DNA of 64,000 nt from Leptolyngbya sp. FACHB-60 (lineage in GTDB: Bacteria; Cyanobacteriota; Cyanobacteriia; Phormidesmidales; Phormidesmidaceae): assembly GCF_014695775.1 (NCBI RefSeq), contig NZ_JACJOX010000058.1, forward strand, positions 124,001-188,000, given 5' to 3'. The position numbers were made by a program, and so were the translations under genes. How positions within the stretch are numbered: position 1 is the first letter of the stretch; every line of letters starts with the position of its first letter. This document shows positions 51,193 to 60,396 of this stretch, piece by piece. The notes beneath the pieces were generated by a model. The model made no database searches. It saw nothing but the letters and a program-made list of their open reading frames with translations, and had not been told where the DNA came from.

Positions 51193-51222
51193 AAAAGGCT
51201 CTGCCAACATGGCAGAGCCTTA
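51189..51222. terminator. Strong terminator of the first porin gene
   Basis: AAGGCTCTGCCA (51195-51206) pairs with TGGCAGAGCCTT (51210-51221). Read on the minus strand, six T follow, so it ends the porin gene at 51266; it may also serve the GGCT gene, whose stop is inside the flank. Confidence 0.9.
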
Positions 51223-51265
51223 ATGCTAGTTAAACCTAGCTAAGTTGTGACTAAGTTATAGCAAC

Positions 51266-52765
51266 TTAGAAACGGAAGGTGGCGCGAAGAGCACCCCAGA
51301 GACCAATATCATCATTACCAGCAAGGTTGGTATTGATGTCACCGTAGACGATAGCAGGTGTGATGGTCAAGAACTGGTTGAAGGGAATTTCGTAATAGCC
51401 TTCAATAAGAGTGGGGTTGTTAGTAGTACCAAACAGCTGGGGCAATTGGCCACCGTAGACACCCAGCTGAGCACCCTCAGCTAGGAAGTTGTTGATGCCA
51501 AGACCAGCAGTCCAGCTAAAGTCATTGCCGCCGTTGTAGGTGGTGTAAGCACCGTGACCAGCAACGAAGAACCTACCGAAGTCAAGGTTCAACAAACCAG
51601 CATAGGTGTCGGTAGCACCGGGCACACCACCGCCACCAGTGTAGTTCTGAGACCTGTCGCTGTGGATGTAGGCAATACCAGCATCCAGGAAGCCATCGCT
51701 CAGGTAGCTGAGCTGGCCAATGTAGCTCTGGCTAGCAGCAGCAAAGATACCGATGGAGGGAGTAAAACCACCAGTGCCACTGGTGAAACCTGCATCGAAC
51801 ACAAGGCTGTCGGTGAGAGCAAAGCTCAGACCAACACCAGGGCCAGCGGTAGTGCTACCACCAGCGTCGTAGAACTGAGGCCCACCAGCATCAGCAACGG
51901 AAGGACCGTCGAAGGGCACGATGGTGCTGGTTACCCAGTCATCGCCTTGAAGACCACGAGCAGAGGCCGTTACGGTCAGGCGGCTGCCAACGGGGAACTG
52001 GTAGTAGAAGTCATCAACCTGCACGTTGTAGTCGGTATTGTCAGGGTTACCAGCGTCACTGCCGCTGGCATTAGCAAGACCACCTAGGAGCCCTGAGCTG
52101 ATAGCGTCGCCGCTGATTGCATTACCTCTGGCACCCTGCAAGCGAATACGCAAACGGTCGTTGCCGGTAAAGCTGGAGTCAAAGTTCAAGCGGGCACGGG
52201 CAGCAACGCTGGTGCTCGCCTCAGCGGTGACGATGTCAATCGGGGTAACTAGGTGGAAGTCAGCTTGACCAACCAGCTTGGTGGTGGTAGAGAACTGCTG
52301 AGCACGCAGGGTAGCGGTTTCAGCTTCCAGGGCATCGACGCGGCCGCGCAGGGTAGCCAATTCAGCCTGGAACTCTTCTTGCAGACGACGGATGGTGGCG
52401 AGGTCTTCAGGGTTGATGCCGGACTGGGCGATCAGGGTAGCGATCACGTCCAGGCAGGAGTTGAGACCGGCGGCGAACTCGAAGCGAGTGAGGCTGCGCT
52501 GACCGCGGAAGGTGCGGTCGGGGTAACCCTGAATACAACCGTAGTTCTCAACCAAGCTTTGTAGTGCCTGGAAGGCCCAGTCGGAGGGCAGCACGTCGGT
52601 GAGCTCTGAGACGCTGGTGATTTGAGCCAGTTGAATAGAGTCTTGATCGAAGTTGCTGACCTGGGGGGTAGCGGCTTCAGCTGCGATCGCGGAGCCAGAG
52701 ACGGCCACAGCTGCACCTAGGGCAGCGGGCACAGCCAGCAGAGATTGCCAAAATAGCTTAGACAT
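51266..52765 (-). CDS. Iron-type cyanobacterial porin with SLH region (paralogue 1)
   Basis: A 499-residue outer-membrane protein from ATG 52765, with GAGGAG eight bases upstream. Signal peptide MSKLFWQSLLAVPAALGAAV ending AIAAEA; an SLH domain (about 55-110, VLPSDWAFQALQSLVENYGC and PDRTFRGQRSLTRFEFAAGL) that attaches to peptidoglycan-linked material; a short coiled coil (DLATIRRLQEEFQAELATLR); and a beta-barrel C-terminal region of OprB/SomA type ending LWGALRATFRF with the terminal Phe. Such porins carry iron and small solutes across the outer membrane. A close paralogue lies upstream. Confidence 0.9.
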   Translation of the reverse strand: MSKLFWQSLLAVPAALGAAVAVSGSAIAAEAATPQVSNFDQDSIQLAQITSVSELTDVLPSDWAFQALQSLVENYGCIQGYPDRTFRGQRSLTRFEFAAGLNSCLDVIATLIAQSGINPEDLATIRRLQEEFQAELATLRGRVDALEAETATLRAQQFSTTTKLVGQADFHLVTPIDIVTAEASTSVAARARLNFDSSFTGNDRLRIRLQGARGNAISGDAISSGLLGGLANASGSDAGNPDNTDYNVQVDDFYYQFPVGSRLTVTASARGLQGDDWVTSTIVPFDGPSVADAGGPQFYDAGGSTTAGPGVGLSFALTDSLVFDAGFTSGTGGFTPSIGIFAAASQSYIGQLSYLSDGFLDAGIAYIHSDRSQNYTGGGGVPGATDTYAGLLNLDFGRFFVAGHGAYTTYNGGNDFSWTAGLGINNFLAEGAQLGVYGGQLPQLFGTTNNPTLIEGYYEIPFNQFLTITPAIVYGDINTNLAGNDDIGLWGALRATFRF

Positions 52766-53178
52766 GTAATTTCTCCTCACACCTTAATACAAGGCTTATT
52801 GTGTACCTACCAGCAGGGTGGCCTAAGCCGCGCCTAATGAATAAAGTTCAGACCTGACCCAATAATAGGGGACAGTAACTCAACCTTATGTACATCCAAG
52901 ACCGATAGTAGCAGATCTGCTCATCGGCGGCTAGATAAGATTTGACCTAATAACTAAGTAGTTACAAAATCACCTTATCTAGTGGCTAGACAAGCACCAT
53001 AGGCATAAGGTTCCCCAAATTTATCTGGGTTAGCAGGACTAAGGAAAAATCTCTGCAAAGGCCATGTAGTGGACGACGGGTGACTCCGATTTCTGAAGCT
53101 GATGGATAGGCTCTGGCGATCGGGGACTCTAACCTAGTGGTCAACCAAGTCAGAGTCCCCAGTTAAGAGGGATAACCC
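52766..53178. promoter_or_regulatory. Region between the two porin genes
   Basis: About 410 bases between the tandem porins. CTAGATAAG (52931-52939) and CTTATCTAG (52974-52982) are perfect inverted arms 34 bases apart, a possible regulator or structural site. GGGGACTCT (53122-53130) and AGAGTCCCC (53152-53160) form a hairpin just past the stop of the upstream porin. No gene is visible. Confidence 0.45.
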
Positions 53179-54633
53179 CTAGAACCGGAAGGTGGCGCGC
53201 AGGACGCCCCAGAAACCAGTTTCATCCGTACCACCACCCAGGTTAGTATCCCCATAGATGACTGCAGGAGTGATAGTTAGGAACTCGTTAAAGGGCACCT
53301 CGTAGTAACCTTCAATTAGGAGAGGGTTGTTGGTGGTACCAGTTACCTGAGGTAGCTGACCACCGTAAATGCCCAGTTGAGACCCTTCAACCCCAAAGTC
53401 GTTGAGGCCAAGACCAGCGGTCCAGCTGAAGTCGTTGCCGCCGTTGAAGGTCTGATACGCACCATGGCCAGCGATGAAGAATCCACCAAAGTCAAGGTTC
53501 AATAGACCAGCATAGGTGTCAGTACCACCGGGTAGACCACCTTGAAAGTTGATGGACCGGTCGTTGTGCATATAGACAATACCAGCATCCAGGAAACCAT
53601 CGCTTAGGAAGCTAAGCTGAGCAATGTAGCTCTGGTTGGCAGCAGCAAAGATACCAACATTAGGAGTGAAGGCACCAGGACCACCAGCCGTGTAACCAGC
53701 ATCAAAAACGATACTGTCAGTCAGGGAGATGCTGATACCAGCACCGGCACCGTTGGAGCTACTGCCGCCGCTGGTATAAAAAGCTGGTTCTCCATATTGG
53801 GCGACGGAGGGGCCATCAAAAGGAACGATGGTGTCGGTGACCCAGTCATCGCCCTGAAGACCACGGGCAGAGGCGGTTAGGGTGATGCGGCTACCAACGG
53901 GGACTCGGTAGTAGAAGTCGTCAACGGTTACGTTGTAGTCGCTGCCCCGAGCGTTGGCCAAGCCACCGAGCACACGTGGGGAAATGGCGTTACCCTCACC
54001 AGCCTGCAGACGAATACGCAAGCGATCGTCACCAGTGAAGCTGGAGTCGAAGTTCAACCGAGCACGATTGGCAACGCTAGTGTTTGCTTCACCGGAAATG
54101 CCGTCAAACGGGGTAATCAGGTGGAAGTCAGCTTGCCCCCGCAGTTTAGTGGTGGTGGAGAACTGTTGAGCGCGCAGGGTAGTGACTTCAGCTTCTAGGG
54201 CATCGACGCGGCCGCGCAGGGTGGCCAGTTCAGCCTGGAACTCTTCTTGCAGACGACGGATGGTGGCGAGGTCTTCGGGGTTGATGCCGGACTGGGCGAT
54301 CAGGGTAGCGATCACGTCCAAGCAGGAGTTGAGACCGGCGGCGAACTCGAAGCGAGTGAGGCTGCGCTGACCGCGGAAGGTGCGGTCGGGGTAACCCTGA
54401 ATACAACCGTAGTTCTCAACCAAGCTTTGTAGCGCCTGGAAGGCCCAGTCGGAGGGCAGCACGTCGGTGAGTTCTGAGACGCTGGTGATTTGAGCCAGTT
54501 GAACGGAATCTTGGTCGAAGTCGCTGACCAGGGGGGTAGCGGCTTCAGCTGCGATCGCGGAGCCAGAGACGGCCACAGCTGCACCTAGGGCAGCGGGCAT
54601 AGCCAGCAGAGATTGCCAAAATAGCTTAGACAT
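53179..54633 (-). CDS. Iron-type cyanobacterial porin with SLH region (paralogue 2)
   Basis: A 484-residue protein from ATG 54633 with the same layout as paralogue 1: signal peptide, SLH domain, coiled coil, OprB-type barrel ending WGVLRATFRF. The first 150-160 residues are almost identical to paralogue 1 and the DNA there is nearly identical as well. The barrel region keeps the framework but differs in loops (for example SGEANTSVANRARLNFDSSF). The pair is a tandem duplication, probably with gene conversion at the 5' end. Separate regulation is likely because about 400 bases lie between them. Confidence 0.9.
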   Translation of the reverse strand: MSKLFWQSLLAMPAALGAAVAVSGSAIAAEAATPLVSDFDQDSVQLAQITSVSELTDVLPSDWAFQALQSLVENYGCIQGYPDRTFRGQRSLTRFEFAAGLNSCLDVIATLIAQSGINPEDLATIRRLQEEFQAELATLRGRVDALEAEVTTLRAQQFSTTTKLRGQADFHLITPFDGISGEANTSVANRARLNFDSSFTGDDRLRIRLQAGEGNAISPRVLGGLANARGSDYNVTVDDFYYRVPVGSRITLTASARGLQGDDWVTDTIVPFDGPSVAQYGEPAFYTSGGSSSNGAGAGISISLTDSIVFDAGYTAGGPGAFTPNVGIFAAANQSYIAQLSFLSDGFLDAGIVYMHNDRSINFQGGLPGGTDTYAGLLNLDFGGFFIAGHGAYQTFNGGNDFSWTAGLGLNDFGVEGSQLGIYGGQLPQVTGTTNNPLLIEGYYEVPFNEFLTITPAVIYGDTNLGGGTDETGFWGVLRATFRF

Positions 54634-54849
54634 TTGTATTTTTCTCCTCACACCGTTCTAGAGAGCCAAGCGTGTAGCAGTAGCGAAAGCTACAGCTCAG
54701 TTTCATAGGGGAGATTACCGTAAATCGGCGTGCTCAGGATGAAAAACGGGTTAAGCGTGAATGAGGGTTTGAGAAGAACTTGGTTAACCTGATTAACGTT
54801 AAGTCGAGAGCTCATGGCTTTCTGACTATGCCGTTCAAGGTAAGTCGGT

Positions 54850-55131
54850 TTAACTCAAAGCAGAGATAGTTTCTGCCATGGCAAAATCTTTTTCGGTTAG
54901 ACCTCCTATGTCGTGGGTGGAGAGGCTAACGACGACCCGGTTGTAGGAGATTTGCAGGTCGGGGTGGTGACCAGCGGCTTCGGCAGGCTCGACTAGCTGG
55001 TTCACAAAGTCGACGGCAGCGACGAAGTCTTTAAACGTGCGGGTAAACGTGATGGTCTTGCCGACCAGCGTCCAGTCAGAAAGCTGGCTCAGTTTGGCTT
55101 GAATGTCGCGAGCGCTGAGGAGAGTGGCCAT
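54850..55131 (-). CDS. Pterin-4-alpha-carbinolamine dehydratase
   Basis: A 93-residue protein of the PCD/DCoH family. The catalytic region is VEPAEAAGHHPDLQISYNRV with the paired His, followed by VVSLSTHDIGGLTEKDF, the usual end. It dehydrates 4a-hydroxytetrahydropterin. In cyanobacteria without aromatic hydroxylases it may act in other pterin reactions. Start ATG 55131. Confidence 0.9.
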   Translation of the reverse strand: MATLLSARDIQAKLSQLSDWTLVGKTITFTRTFKDFVAAVDFVNQLVEPAEAAGHHPDLQISYNRVVVSLSTHDIGGLTEKDFAMAETISALS

Positions 55132-55391
55132 GGTGGTAGGGAGATGAACTATCCCATCATCCTAGGAGATAGTGGTGCGATCGCATTCAGCGAAGGGAGG
55201 CTGAGTCTGGCGATCGCGCGTTGCCCTGTAGGCGTTGCCCCTTTAAAAGCTATCCGCCCCTGCCAGGGGAAGAAAGTCTTCCTAAGCAGGGGCGGTCTAG
55301 TTGGATCTTAGGTTGAACCTGACTGCCGGGAGGAACCCTATTCAGCCAGCTTCGAGAGCTTAGCTAGTTGCCGAAGCAACCAACACTGAAG
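55132..55391. other. Gene-free stretch with a stable hairpin
   Basis: CCGCCCCTGC (55254-55263) pairs perfectly with GCAGGGGCGG (55286-55295), with an inner AG-rich/CT-rich stretch that can extend the fold. There is no T-run. It may end transcription or be a structured RNA. No larger coding frame here. Confidence 0.4.
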
Positions 55392-55463
55392 CTAGAGTAC
55401 AGCCCCGGCGCGCAGCCGGCTGATCTCAACCTGAAGACCCACACGTTTACTACTTTCTTGCAT
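55392..55463 (-). CDS. Candidate 23-residue small protein or leader peptide
   Basis: On the minus strand, AGGAGG (55472-55477) lies eight bases before ATG 55463. The frame reads MQESSKRVGLQVEISRLRAG then AVL and TAG. There is no membrane segment; it is basic and amphipathic. The perfect ribosome binding site is rare in this window and argues for translation. No family is known to me. An ATG at 55469 in the same frame is too close to the site. It could be a regulatory leader or a fragment. Confidence 0.4.
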   Translation of the reverse strand: MQESSKRVGLQVEISRLRAGAVL

Positions 55464-55632
55464 GGGCATCACCTCCTGGAATCCTAACGGTAAAATCTGT
55501 AGAGTTGCTGCCGTAACAGCGGCATTACTCGTAAGTTAACACAATAATTTCTGGCTGTGGCACAAATTGCGAGCTTTGCCGAGGTCTAAGCTAATAGCGC
55601 TGGCCCTCAACGCCCTTCCAGAACCCTTACCT

Positions 55633-56514
55633 ATGTCCATAGATCCTCGCTTTCCGATTCCTGATATCGCCTTAGATCAATACCTACAAGCTTGGCTGCA
55701 AGAAGATGTTGGCCGCGGCGACTGGACTACTGCTGGGCTGGGGTCTTTCGTCCAGCGGCCTGGGCAGGCCATTTGGGTCACCCGTGCCCCAGGTGTGATT
55801 GCCGGACTTCCCTTTGCCCGCCGCCTCTTTCAGCAGCTGGATGTTGATGTCAACTTTGAGCCATTGGTGAACGATGGCGACCTTTGTCCTAAAGACACCA
55901 CCGTTGCCAAAATCAGCGGTTCTCTGGCAGTGCTGCTCACCGGAGAACGGGTCGCCTTAAACCTGGTGATGCGCCTAAGCGGCATTGCCACCGCTACCCA
56001 TCAGTACGTGGAGCAGTTGGCCGACAGCCCCACCCAGTTTGTCGATACCCGCAAGACCAGCCCCGGTCTACGCCAGTTTGAAAAGTACGCCAGCCGAGTT
56101 GGTGGAGCCATTAACCACCGTATGGGGCTGGACGATGCGGTGATGATTAAAGACAACCATATCGCTGCTGCTGGGGGCATTCGGGCGGCAGTGACCCAGA
56201 TTCGAGCGGCGATTCCTTACCCAATGACGGTGGAGGTGGAAACGAGCAATCTGGAGCAGGTTGATGAAGCGCTCACCTGCCCTGTAGACATCATCATGCT
56301 TGACAACATGCCACCAGAACTGATGAAGACCGCCGTCGATCGCATTCGCGAGCAAAAGCCGACCGTTAAAATCGAGGCTTCGGGCAACGTAACCCTAGAG
56401 ACCCTAGGGCCGATCGCGGCGACAGGGGTAGATTTCATTTCCAGCAGTGCCCCCGTTACCCGGGCTCCGTGGCTAGATATTAGTATGCAAGTGATCAGTT
56501 CTGAAGTGATCTAA
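55633..56514 (+). CDS. nadC: Nicotinate-nucleotide pyrophosphorylase (quinolinate PRTase)
   Basis: A 293-residue cytosolic enzyme that forms nicotinate mononucleotide from quinolinate and PRPP, releasing CO2, in de novo NAD synthesis. Family blocks: LQEDVGRGDWTTAGL, LTGERVALNLVMRLSGIAT, VDTRKTSPGLRQFEKYASRV, GGAINHRMGLDDAVMIKDNH, and VEVETSNLEQVDEAL. ATG 55633 matches the usual N-terminus; the frame is open upstream to a TTG at 55567. The YbjQ gene follows 13 bases after. Confidence 0.92.
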   Translation: MSIDPRFPIPDIALDQYLQAWLQEDVGRGDWTTAGLGSFVQRPGQAIWVTRAPGVIAGLPFARRLFQQLDVDVNFEPLVNDGDLCPKDTTVAKISGSLAVLLTGERVALNLVMRLSGIATATHQYVEQLADSPTQFVDTRKTSPGLRQFEKYASRVGGAINHRMGLDDAVMIKDNHIAAAGGIRAAVTQIRAAIPYPMTVEVETSNLEQVDEALTCPVDIIMLDNMPPELMKTAVDRIREQKPTVKIEASGNVTLETLGPIAATGVDFISSSAPVTRAPWLDISMQVISSEVI

Positions 56515-56527
56515 CCCGAGGCAACCC

Positions 56528-56854
56528 ATGATCCTAACTACCGGTCCTAACGTTGACGGTCGCCCTGTAGTTGAATACTGCGGGCTGGTAAATGGTGAGG
56601 CTATTTTGGGAGCCAATATTTTTAAGGACTTTTTTGCGGGCATTCGCGATGTGGTAGGCGGGCGATCGGGTGCCTACGAACATTCCCTGCGCCAGGCCCG
56701 CAACACTGCCATCAAAGAAATGATGCAGGCTGCCCAAGAGCTAGGAGCCGACGCCATTATTGCCGTAGATATCGACTACGAATCGTTGGAGATCAACAAC
56801 GGCGGCAACATGCTGATGGTAGCGGCCAGTGGTACAGCGGTGCGCTTGGGATGA
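56528..56854 (+). CDS. YbjQ/UPF0145 family protein
   Basis: A 108-residue protein with YbjQ-family blocks VVEYCGLVNGEAILGANIFK, DFFAGIRDVVGGRSGAYEHS and AAQELGADAIIAVDIDYESL. It forms small oligomeric rings in relatives and has been annotated as heavy-metal binding, with weak support. It lies 13 bases after nadC and is probably co-transcribed. Confidence 0.85.
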   Translation: MILTTGPNVDGRPVVEYCGLVNGEAILGANIFKDFFAGIRDVVGGRSGAYEHSLRQARNTAIKEMMQAAQELGADAIIAVDIDYESLEINNGGNMLMVAASGTAVRLG

Positions 56855-56939
56855 GACGTTCTTAGCCTAAGCACTTGGTCCCTAACTCAATCCTTAGGTT
56901 TAGCCTAGAGCGGCACTGAGGACTGGATGCCTGATTAGT

Positions 56940-57305
56940 TCATGAGAGGGCGTGATCTTTCAGGTCAGCCAAAGAAACGTGCTCAACGGCACTCGCGTGG
57001 GTGGCGTCTAGGATCACCGGGGGTGCGACCCCAGCTTCTAGGGCTTCTTGCCAGCGAGGGGCGCACAGGCACCAGCGATCGCCCGGATTGAGCCCCGAAA
57101 ATTGAAAAGCGGGCATCGGCGTCGAGAGATCGTTGCCCTGGGCTTTGGTGAAAGCCAAAAACTCAGGAGTCATCTGGGCGCACACCACGTGAACTCCCAT
57201 GTCGCCGGCGCCGGTGTTGCAGCAGCCGTCACGATAGAAGCCGGTCATAGGTGAGGTGCAGCAGGGGGCGAGGGGAGTCCCCAAGACGTTGGTAGCGGTG
57301 GTCAT
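56940..57305 (-). CDS. DUF2237 family protein
   Basis: A 121-residue protein from ATG 57305, with DUF2237 blocks NVLGTPLAPCCTSPMTGFYR, DGCCNTGAGDMGVHVVCAQM, GDRWCLCAPRWQEALEAG and VILDATHASAVEHVSLADLK. Several conserved Cys could bind metal. Function unknown across the family. The frame is open to 57371 but the shorter form fits. Confidence 0.85.
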   Translation of the reverse strand: MTTATNVLGTPLAPCCTSPMTGFYRDGCCNTGAGDMGVHVVCAQMTPEFLAFTKAQGNDLSTPMPAFQFSGLNPGDRWCLCAPRWQEALEAGVAPPVILDATHASAVEHVSLADLKDHALS

Positions 57306-57472
57306 GGGAGTTTTACCTAAAGGGCTGGTAGGCAGGTCGTCATTCGCTTTTAATTTATCGCAAGACCCCAAAACCCGCCTTGCCGAAGCCCAAAAAAAGA
57401 GATGTCGCTAGCGGCATCTCGGGGAGATAGGTTTGAGGGTAAAGAATCTGGCAGGGGCTGATCTGACTCGGC

Positions 57473-57760
57473 CTACGCATCGATGGTGGTAATAGGTTCA
57501 ACGGTAGCGTCGTTGGCTGCGCTAGTACCAGACTGCTTGCGCTTGTTGAGGCGCTCCAGCGCAATTTGAGACAGCTCAGTGACGAGCAGGGTGGCCAACA
57601 AACCGTCGTCAATCCAGCCAATAATTGGCAAAAAGTCGGGGGCAATATCAATGGGAGAAACCAAGTAAATTATGGTTCCTAAACCTAGGAGCCAGCCATA
57701 TTTGGTATTGCGCAGAGTTGCTTTATACCAGTTGTAAAAGGAGCCAATCGCGTTGTTCAT
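57473..57760 (-). CDS. YkvA/DUF1232 family membrane protein
   Basis: About 95 residues from ATG 57760 (frame open to 57799). It contains the DUF1232 core YGWLLGLGTIIYLVSPIDIA, then PDFLPIIGWIDDGLLATLLV, with the typical SPIDIAPDFLP motif, and a short Ser/Thr tail. A membrane-associated protein of unknown role. Confidence 0.85.
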   Translation of the reverse strand: MNNAIGSFYNWYKATLRNTKYGWLLGLGTIIYLVSPIDIAPDFLPIIGWIDDGLLATLLVTELSQIALERLNKRKQSGTSAANDATVEPITTIDA

Positions 57761-57949
57761 TGAGCCATTCACCTGAACGTGATGCTTAAATGGTGTCAAA
57801 AAAACAGGCGATCACCTAGTGTAGAAAACTGATCTAAACCGGTGGAGAACCGTCCCCCAAAATTTCTTGGTTCTAGCTGAAGCAAACTCTGGGTAGCCAG
57901 AGTCAGAGTGCTAGACTACGGAAGCAACAATGACAGAAATGCGCGGTTT

Positions 57950-58996
57950 ATGACCGTAGAGACGAGATCGATGAACCAAGCTGGAATGGCGACAGCCATT
58001 GAGGTGCCCCTCAGCATTGCGCCAATGATGGATCGCACCGATCGCCATTATCGCTATTTCATGCGGCAGATCACTCGGCACACTCTGCTCTATACCGAGA
58101 TGGTGACAGCCCAGGCAATTTTGCACGGCGATCGCGACCATCTACTGGGTTTTACCCCCAGTGAGTCGCCGCTAGTGCTGCAAGTGGGGGGCGATGACCC
58201 ACGGATGCTGGCAATCTCGGCCCACGCTGCCACTGACTTTGGTTACGACGCCATCAACTTGAATGTGGGTTGCCCCAGCGATCGCGTCCGTAGCGGCAAC
58301 TTTGGGGCCTGCCTGATGGCCCAGCCTGAGCGAGTTGCCGAGGGCGTTGCAGCTATGATGTCTGCTAGCCCGTTGCCGGTCAGCGTCAAACACCGGATTG
58401 GCATAGACGATCGCGATCGCTATGAAGACATGGCCACTTTCGTGGATATCGTCGCCCAAACTGGCTGCCGCCACTTTACCGTCCACGCTCGTAAGGCCTG
58501 GCTTCAGGGGCTTAGCCCCAAAGACAACCGTACGGTACCACCCCTGCGCTACGGCGACGTGCATCGCCTCAAACGAGACTTTCCTTACCTGTGGATTGAG
58601 ATCAATGGCGGTTTGACCAGGCTTGAGCAGGTGACAGAACAGCTTGCCCAGGTCGATGGAGTCATGGTTGGCCGGGCTGCCTACGATAATCCCTACCTCT
58701 TTAGCCAGGTTGATCAGGGCTTTTTTGCCGACCCTAGGGCTCCCCTCAGCCGCCAGCAGGTGGCCGAAGCGATGCTGCCCTACATTGACCACTGGGTGCG
58801 CCAGGGGCTGAAGCTCAACAAAATTACTCGCCACATGCTGATGCTGTTTGCGGGGCAGCCTGGCAGCCGCCTGTGGAAGCAAACGCTAACTGAGGAGTCG
58901 TCTAAACCTGGAGCCGGGGTTGAGGTTGTTCGGCAGGCTTTGACGGCGGTGCAGCGACAGAGCGAGATTCAGGCTCAGCTAGGGAGTTTCGTTTAG
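57950..58996 (+). CDS. dusA: tRNA-dihydrouridine synthase A
   Basis: A 348-residue FMN enzyme that reduces U20/U20a in the tRNA D-loop. DusA blocks: LSIAPMMDRTDRHYRYFMRQ, LYTEMVTAQAILHGDRDHLL, INLNVGCPSDRVRSGNFGAC with the catalytic Cys, and FTVHARKAWLQGLSPKDNR. The frame is open to 57908; ATG 57950, 57971 or 57986 are possible starts. Its end overlaps the converging TolB-like gene by 18 bases. Confidence 0.92.
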   Translation: MTVETRSMNQAGMATAIEVPLSIAPMMDRTDRHYRYFMRQITRHTLLYTEMVTAQAILHGDRDHLLGFTPSESPLVLQVGGDDPRMLAISAHAATDFGYDAINLNVGCPSDRVRSGNFGACLMAQPERVAEGVAAMMSASPLPVSVKHRIGIDDRDRYEDMATFVDIVAQTGCRHFTVHARKAWLQGLSPKDNRTVPPLRYGDVHRLKRDFPYLWIEINGGLTRLEQVTEQLAQVDGVMVGRAAYDNPYLFSQVDQGFFADPRAPLSRQQVAEAMLPYIDHWVRQGLKLNKITRHMLMLFAGQPGSRLWKQTLTEESSKPGAGVEVVRQALTAVQRQSEIQAQLGSFV

Positions 58997-60190
58997 GCCT
59001 TGGGTATTGGTTTTAAGCGGGGTGGGCACCCAGGCGAAGGGGTAAACGTATTCGTCAATGGCGGTTAGGGGAGACAGTGCTGTGCCATCGGGGTGAACGC
59101 GATGCAGCACCTGGGTACCTAGGGGATCGTCTGGCGGGGTGGCCGTAAACGCAATCCAATTGCCATCAGGGGACCACTGGCTGTCGAGGATGTTTTGCAG
59201 GGGCTGATCTGTCAAAGCCGTAAATTCTTGGCTAACTAGATCCATGCGAAACAAGGTTTGTCGACCGGCTTGAGCCCCCGATGCGAAGGCAAGTTGCTGA
59301 CTGTTGGGAGCCCAGCTGAGGGCGTCGTAGAAACCAGGTCGGGTGAGGGCTTGGGTTTCCCCGGTGTTGACGTTGACTAGAGCAATGATTTCTTGATTGC
59401 TGAGGGGTGGATTGTGGGGCCGATAGTGGGCGATGTAGCGCCCGTCAGGGGACCACAGCACAACACTGCGGTAGATTTGGAAGTTGGCTTCGGGCGTCAG
59501 CACGCGGCGATCGCCCCCGTCAGCCCTCACCACATTGAGCCGCTGAAAGGGATAGTTGCCCTCGTAAAAGGCTAGCTGGGTGCCATCCGGGGACCAGGCC
59601 AAAGGGCTCCCGGCAGCTCCGTAGATGCCGGGGGTTTGGGTGACGCGGCGAGGGCGGCTACCATCCAGCCCGACGACGAAGATATGTTGGCCGGTCACAT
59701 AGGCGATCTGGCTGCCATCTGGCGCTAAGAAAACGTCTGACTCTGGACTGTCAGGCAAGGAATTAAAGGCTGTCACCTCTCCAGTGGGGCGACTGAGGAA
59801 GAGATCTAGCTCAGCGGGCGCACCGGCCGTAGGAGCGGGGCAGCGCTGCTTAATGACCAGGGTTTCGCTATCGAGCTGCCAGGTCAAATCAATCGTGGGC
59901 GGTCGTTGACAGTCGCTAGAAAATACTAGTTTGGGGGAGGCTGCACCCGGCTCAACCCGATAGACCTCGCCGTAGTTTTGAACGATGGCTAGCTGTTCGC
60001 CGCTGGGAGACCAGGCTAGGGCGTTGAAGGGGCGATCGCCCTCGGGTAGTAGGGCTTCGCGATCGCCACTGTCGGGCTCCAGACGAAACAGCCCGTTGGG
60101 GGTGGCAAAGGACAAATCTGCCGCTGGCGCTGCTGTGATGGCAAACGCCACAATTGCGGTGGTGAATACGGCCACAGAAGGTTGAATCAC
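58979..60190 (-). CDS. Exported TolB-like beta-propeller protein
   Basis: A protein of about 403 residues from GTG 60190, with AAGGA upstream, giving a signal peptide (VIQPSVAVFTTAIVAFAITA, cleavage after APA). Repeated PD40 motifs (AWSPSGEQLAIVQ, AWSPDGTQLAFYEG, LWSPDGRYIAHYRP, QWSPDGNWIAFTAT) form a six-bladed propeller, as in TolB. The Tol partner genes are absent, so a general periplasmic binding or scaffolding role is more likely than Tol function. Confidence 0.8.
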   Translation of the reverse strand: MIQPSVAVFTTAIVAFAITAAPAADLSFATPNGLFRLEPDSGDREALLPEGDRPFNALAWSPSGEQLAIVQNYGEVYRVEPGAASPKLVFSSDCQRPPTIDLTWQLDSETLVIKQRCPAPTAGAPAELDLFLSRPTGEVTAFNSLPDSPESDVFLAPDGSQIAYVTGQHIFVVGLDGSRPRRVTQTPGIYGAAGSPLAWSPDGTQLAFYEGNYPFQRLNVVRADGGDRRVLTPEANFQIYRSVVLWSPDGRYIAHYRPHNPPLSNQEIIALVNVNTGETQALTRPGFYDALSWAPNSQQLAFASGAQAGRQTLFRMDLVSQEFTALTDQPLQNILDSQWSPDGNWIAFTATPPDDPLGTQVLHRVHPDGTALSPLTAIDEYVYPFAWVPTPLKTNTQGLNETP

Positions 60191-60396
60191 GGTTTCACAT
60201 CCTTGAGCGTTCCCTTCGTCATCATAGCTATGGGCTGGGGCTTGGAACCAGCTTTTAGAATCGCACCGGGCGATCATCCCCAGCATCGGTTAGTTTCTAA
60301 GATGCCAGAGGTCATTGATTGTTGGGTTGTCGGCCCTGTCACCCTGGGACAAGCTAGGCGGGCGCTGACTCCGGTGCTGTATTTATTCGCCCGCTC

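Noticed and set aside
58172..58882. Long open frame antisense to dusA (236 codons)
   Set aside because: A complementary-strand shadow of dusA, which has clear family motifs.
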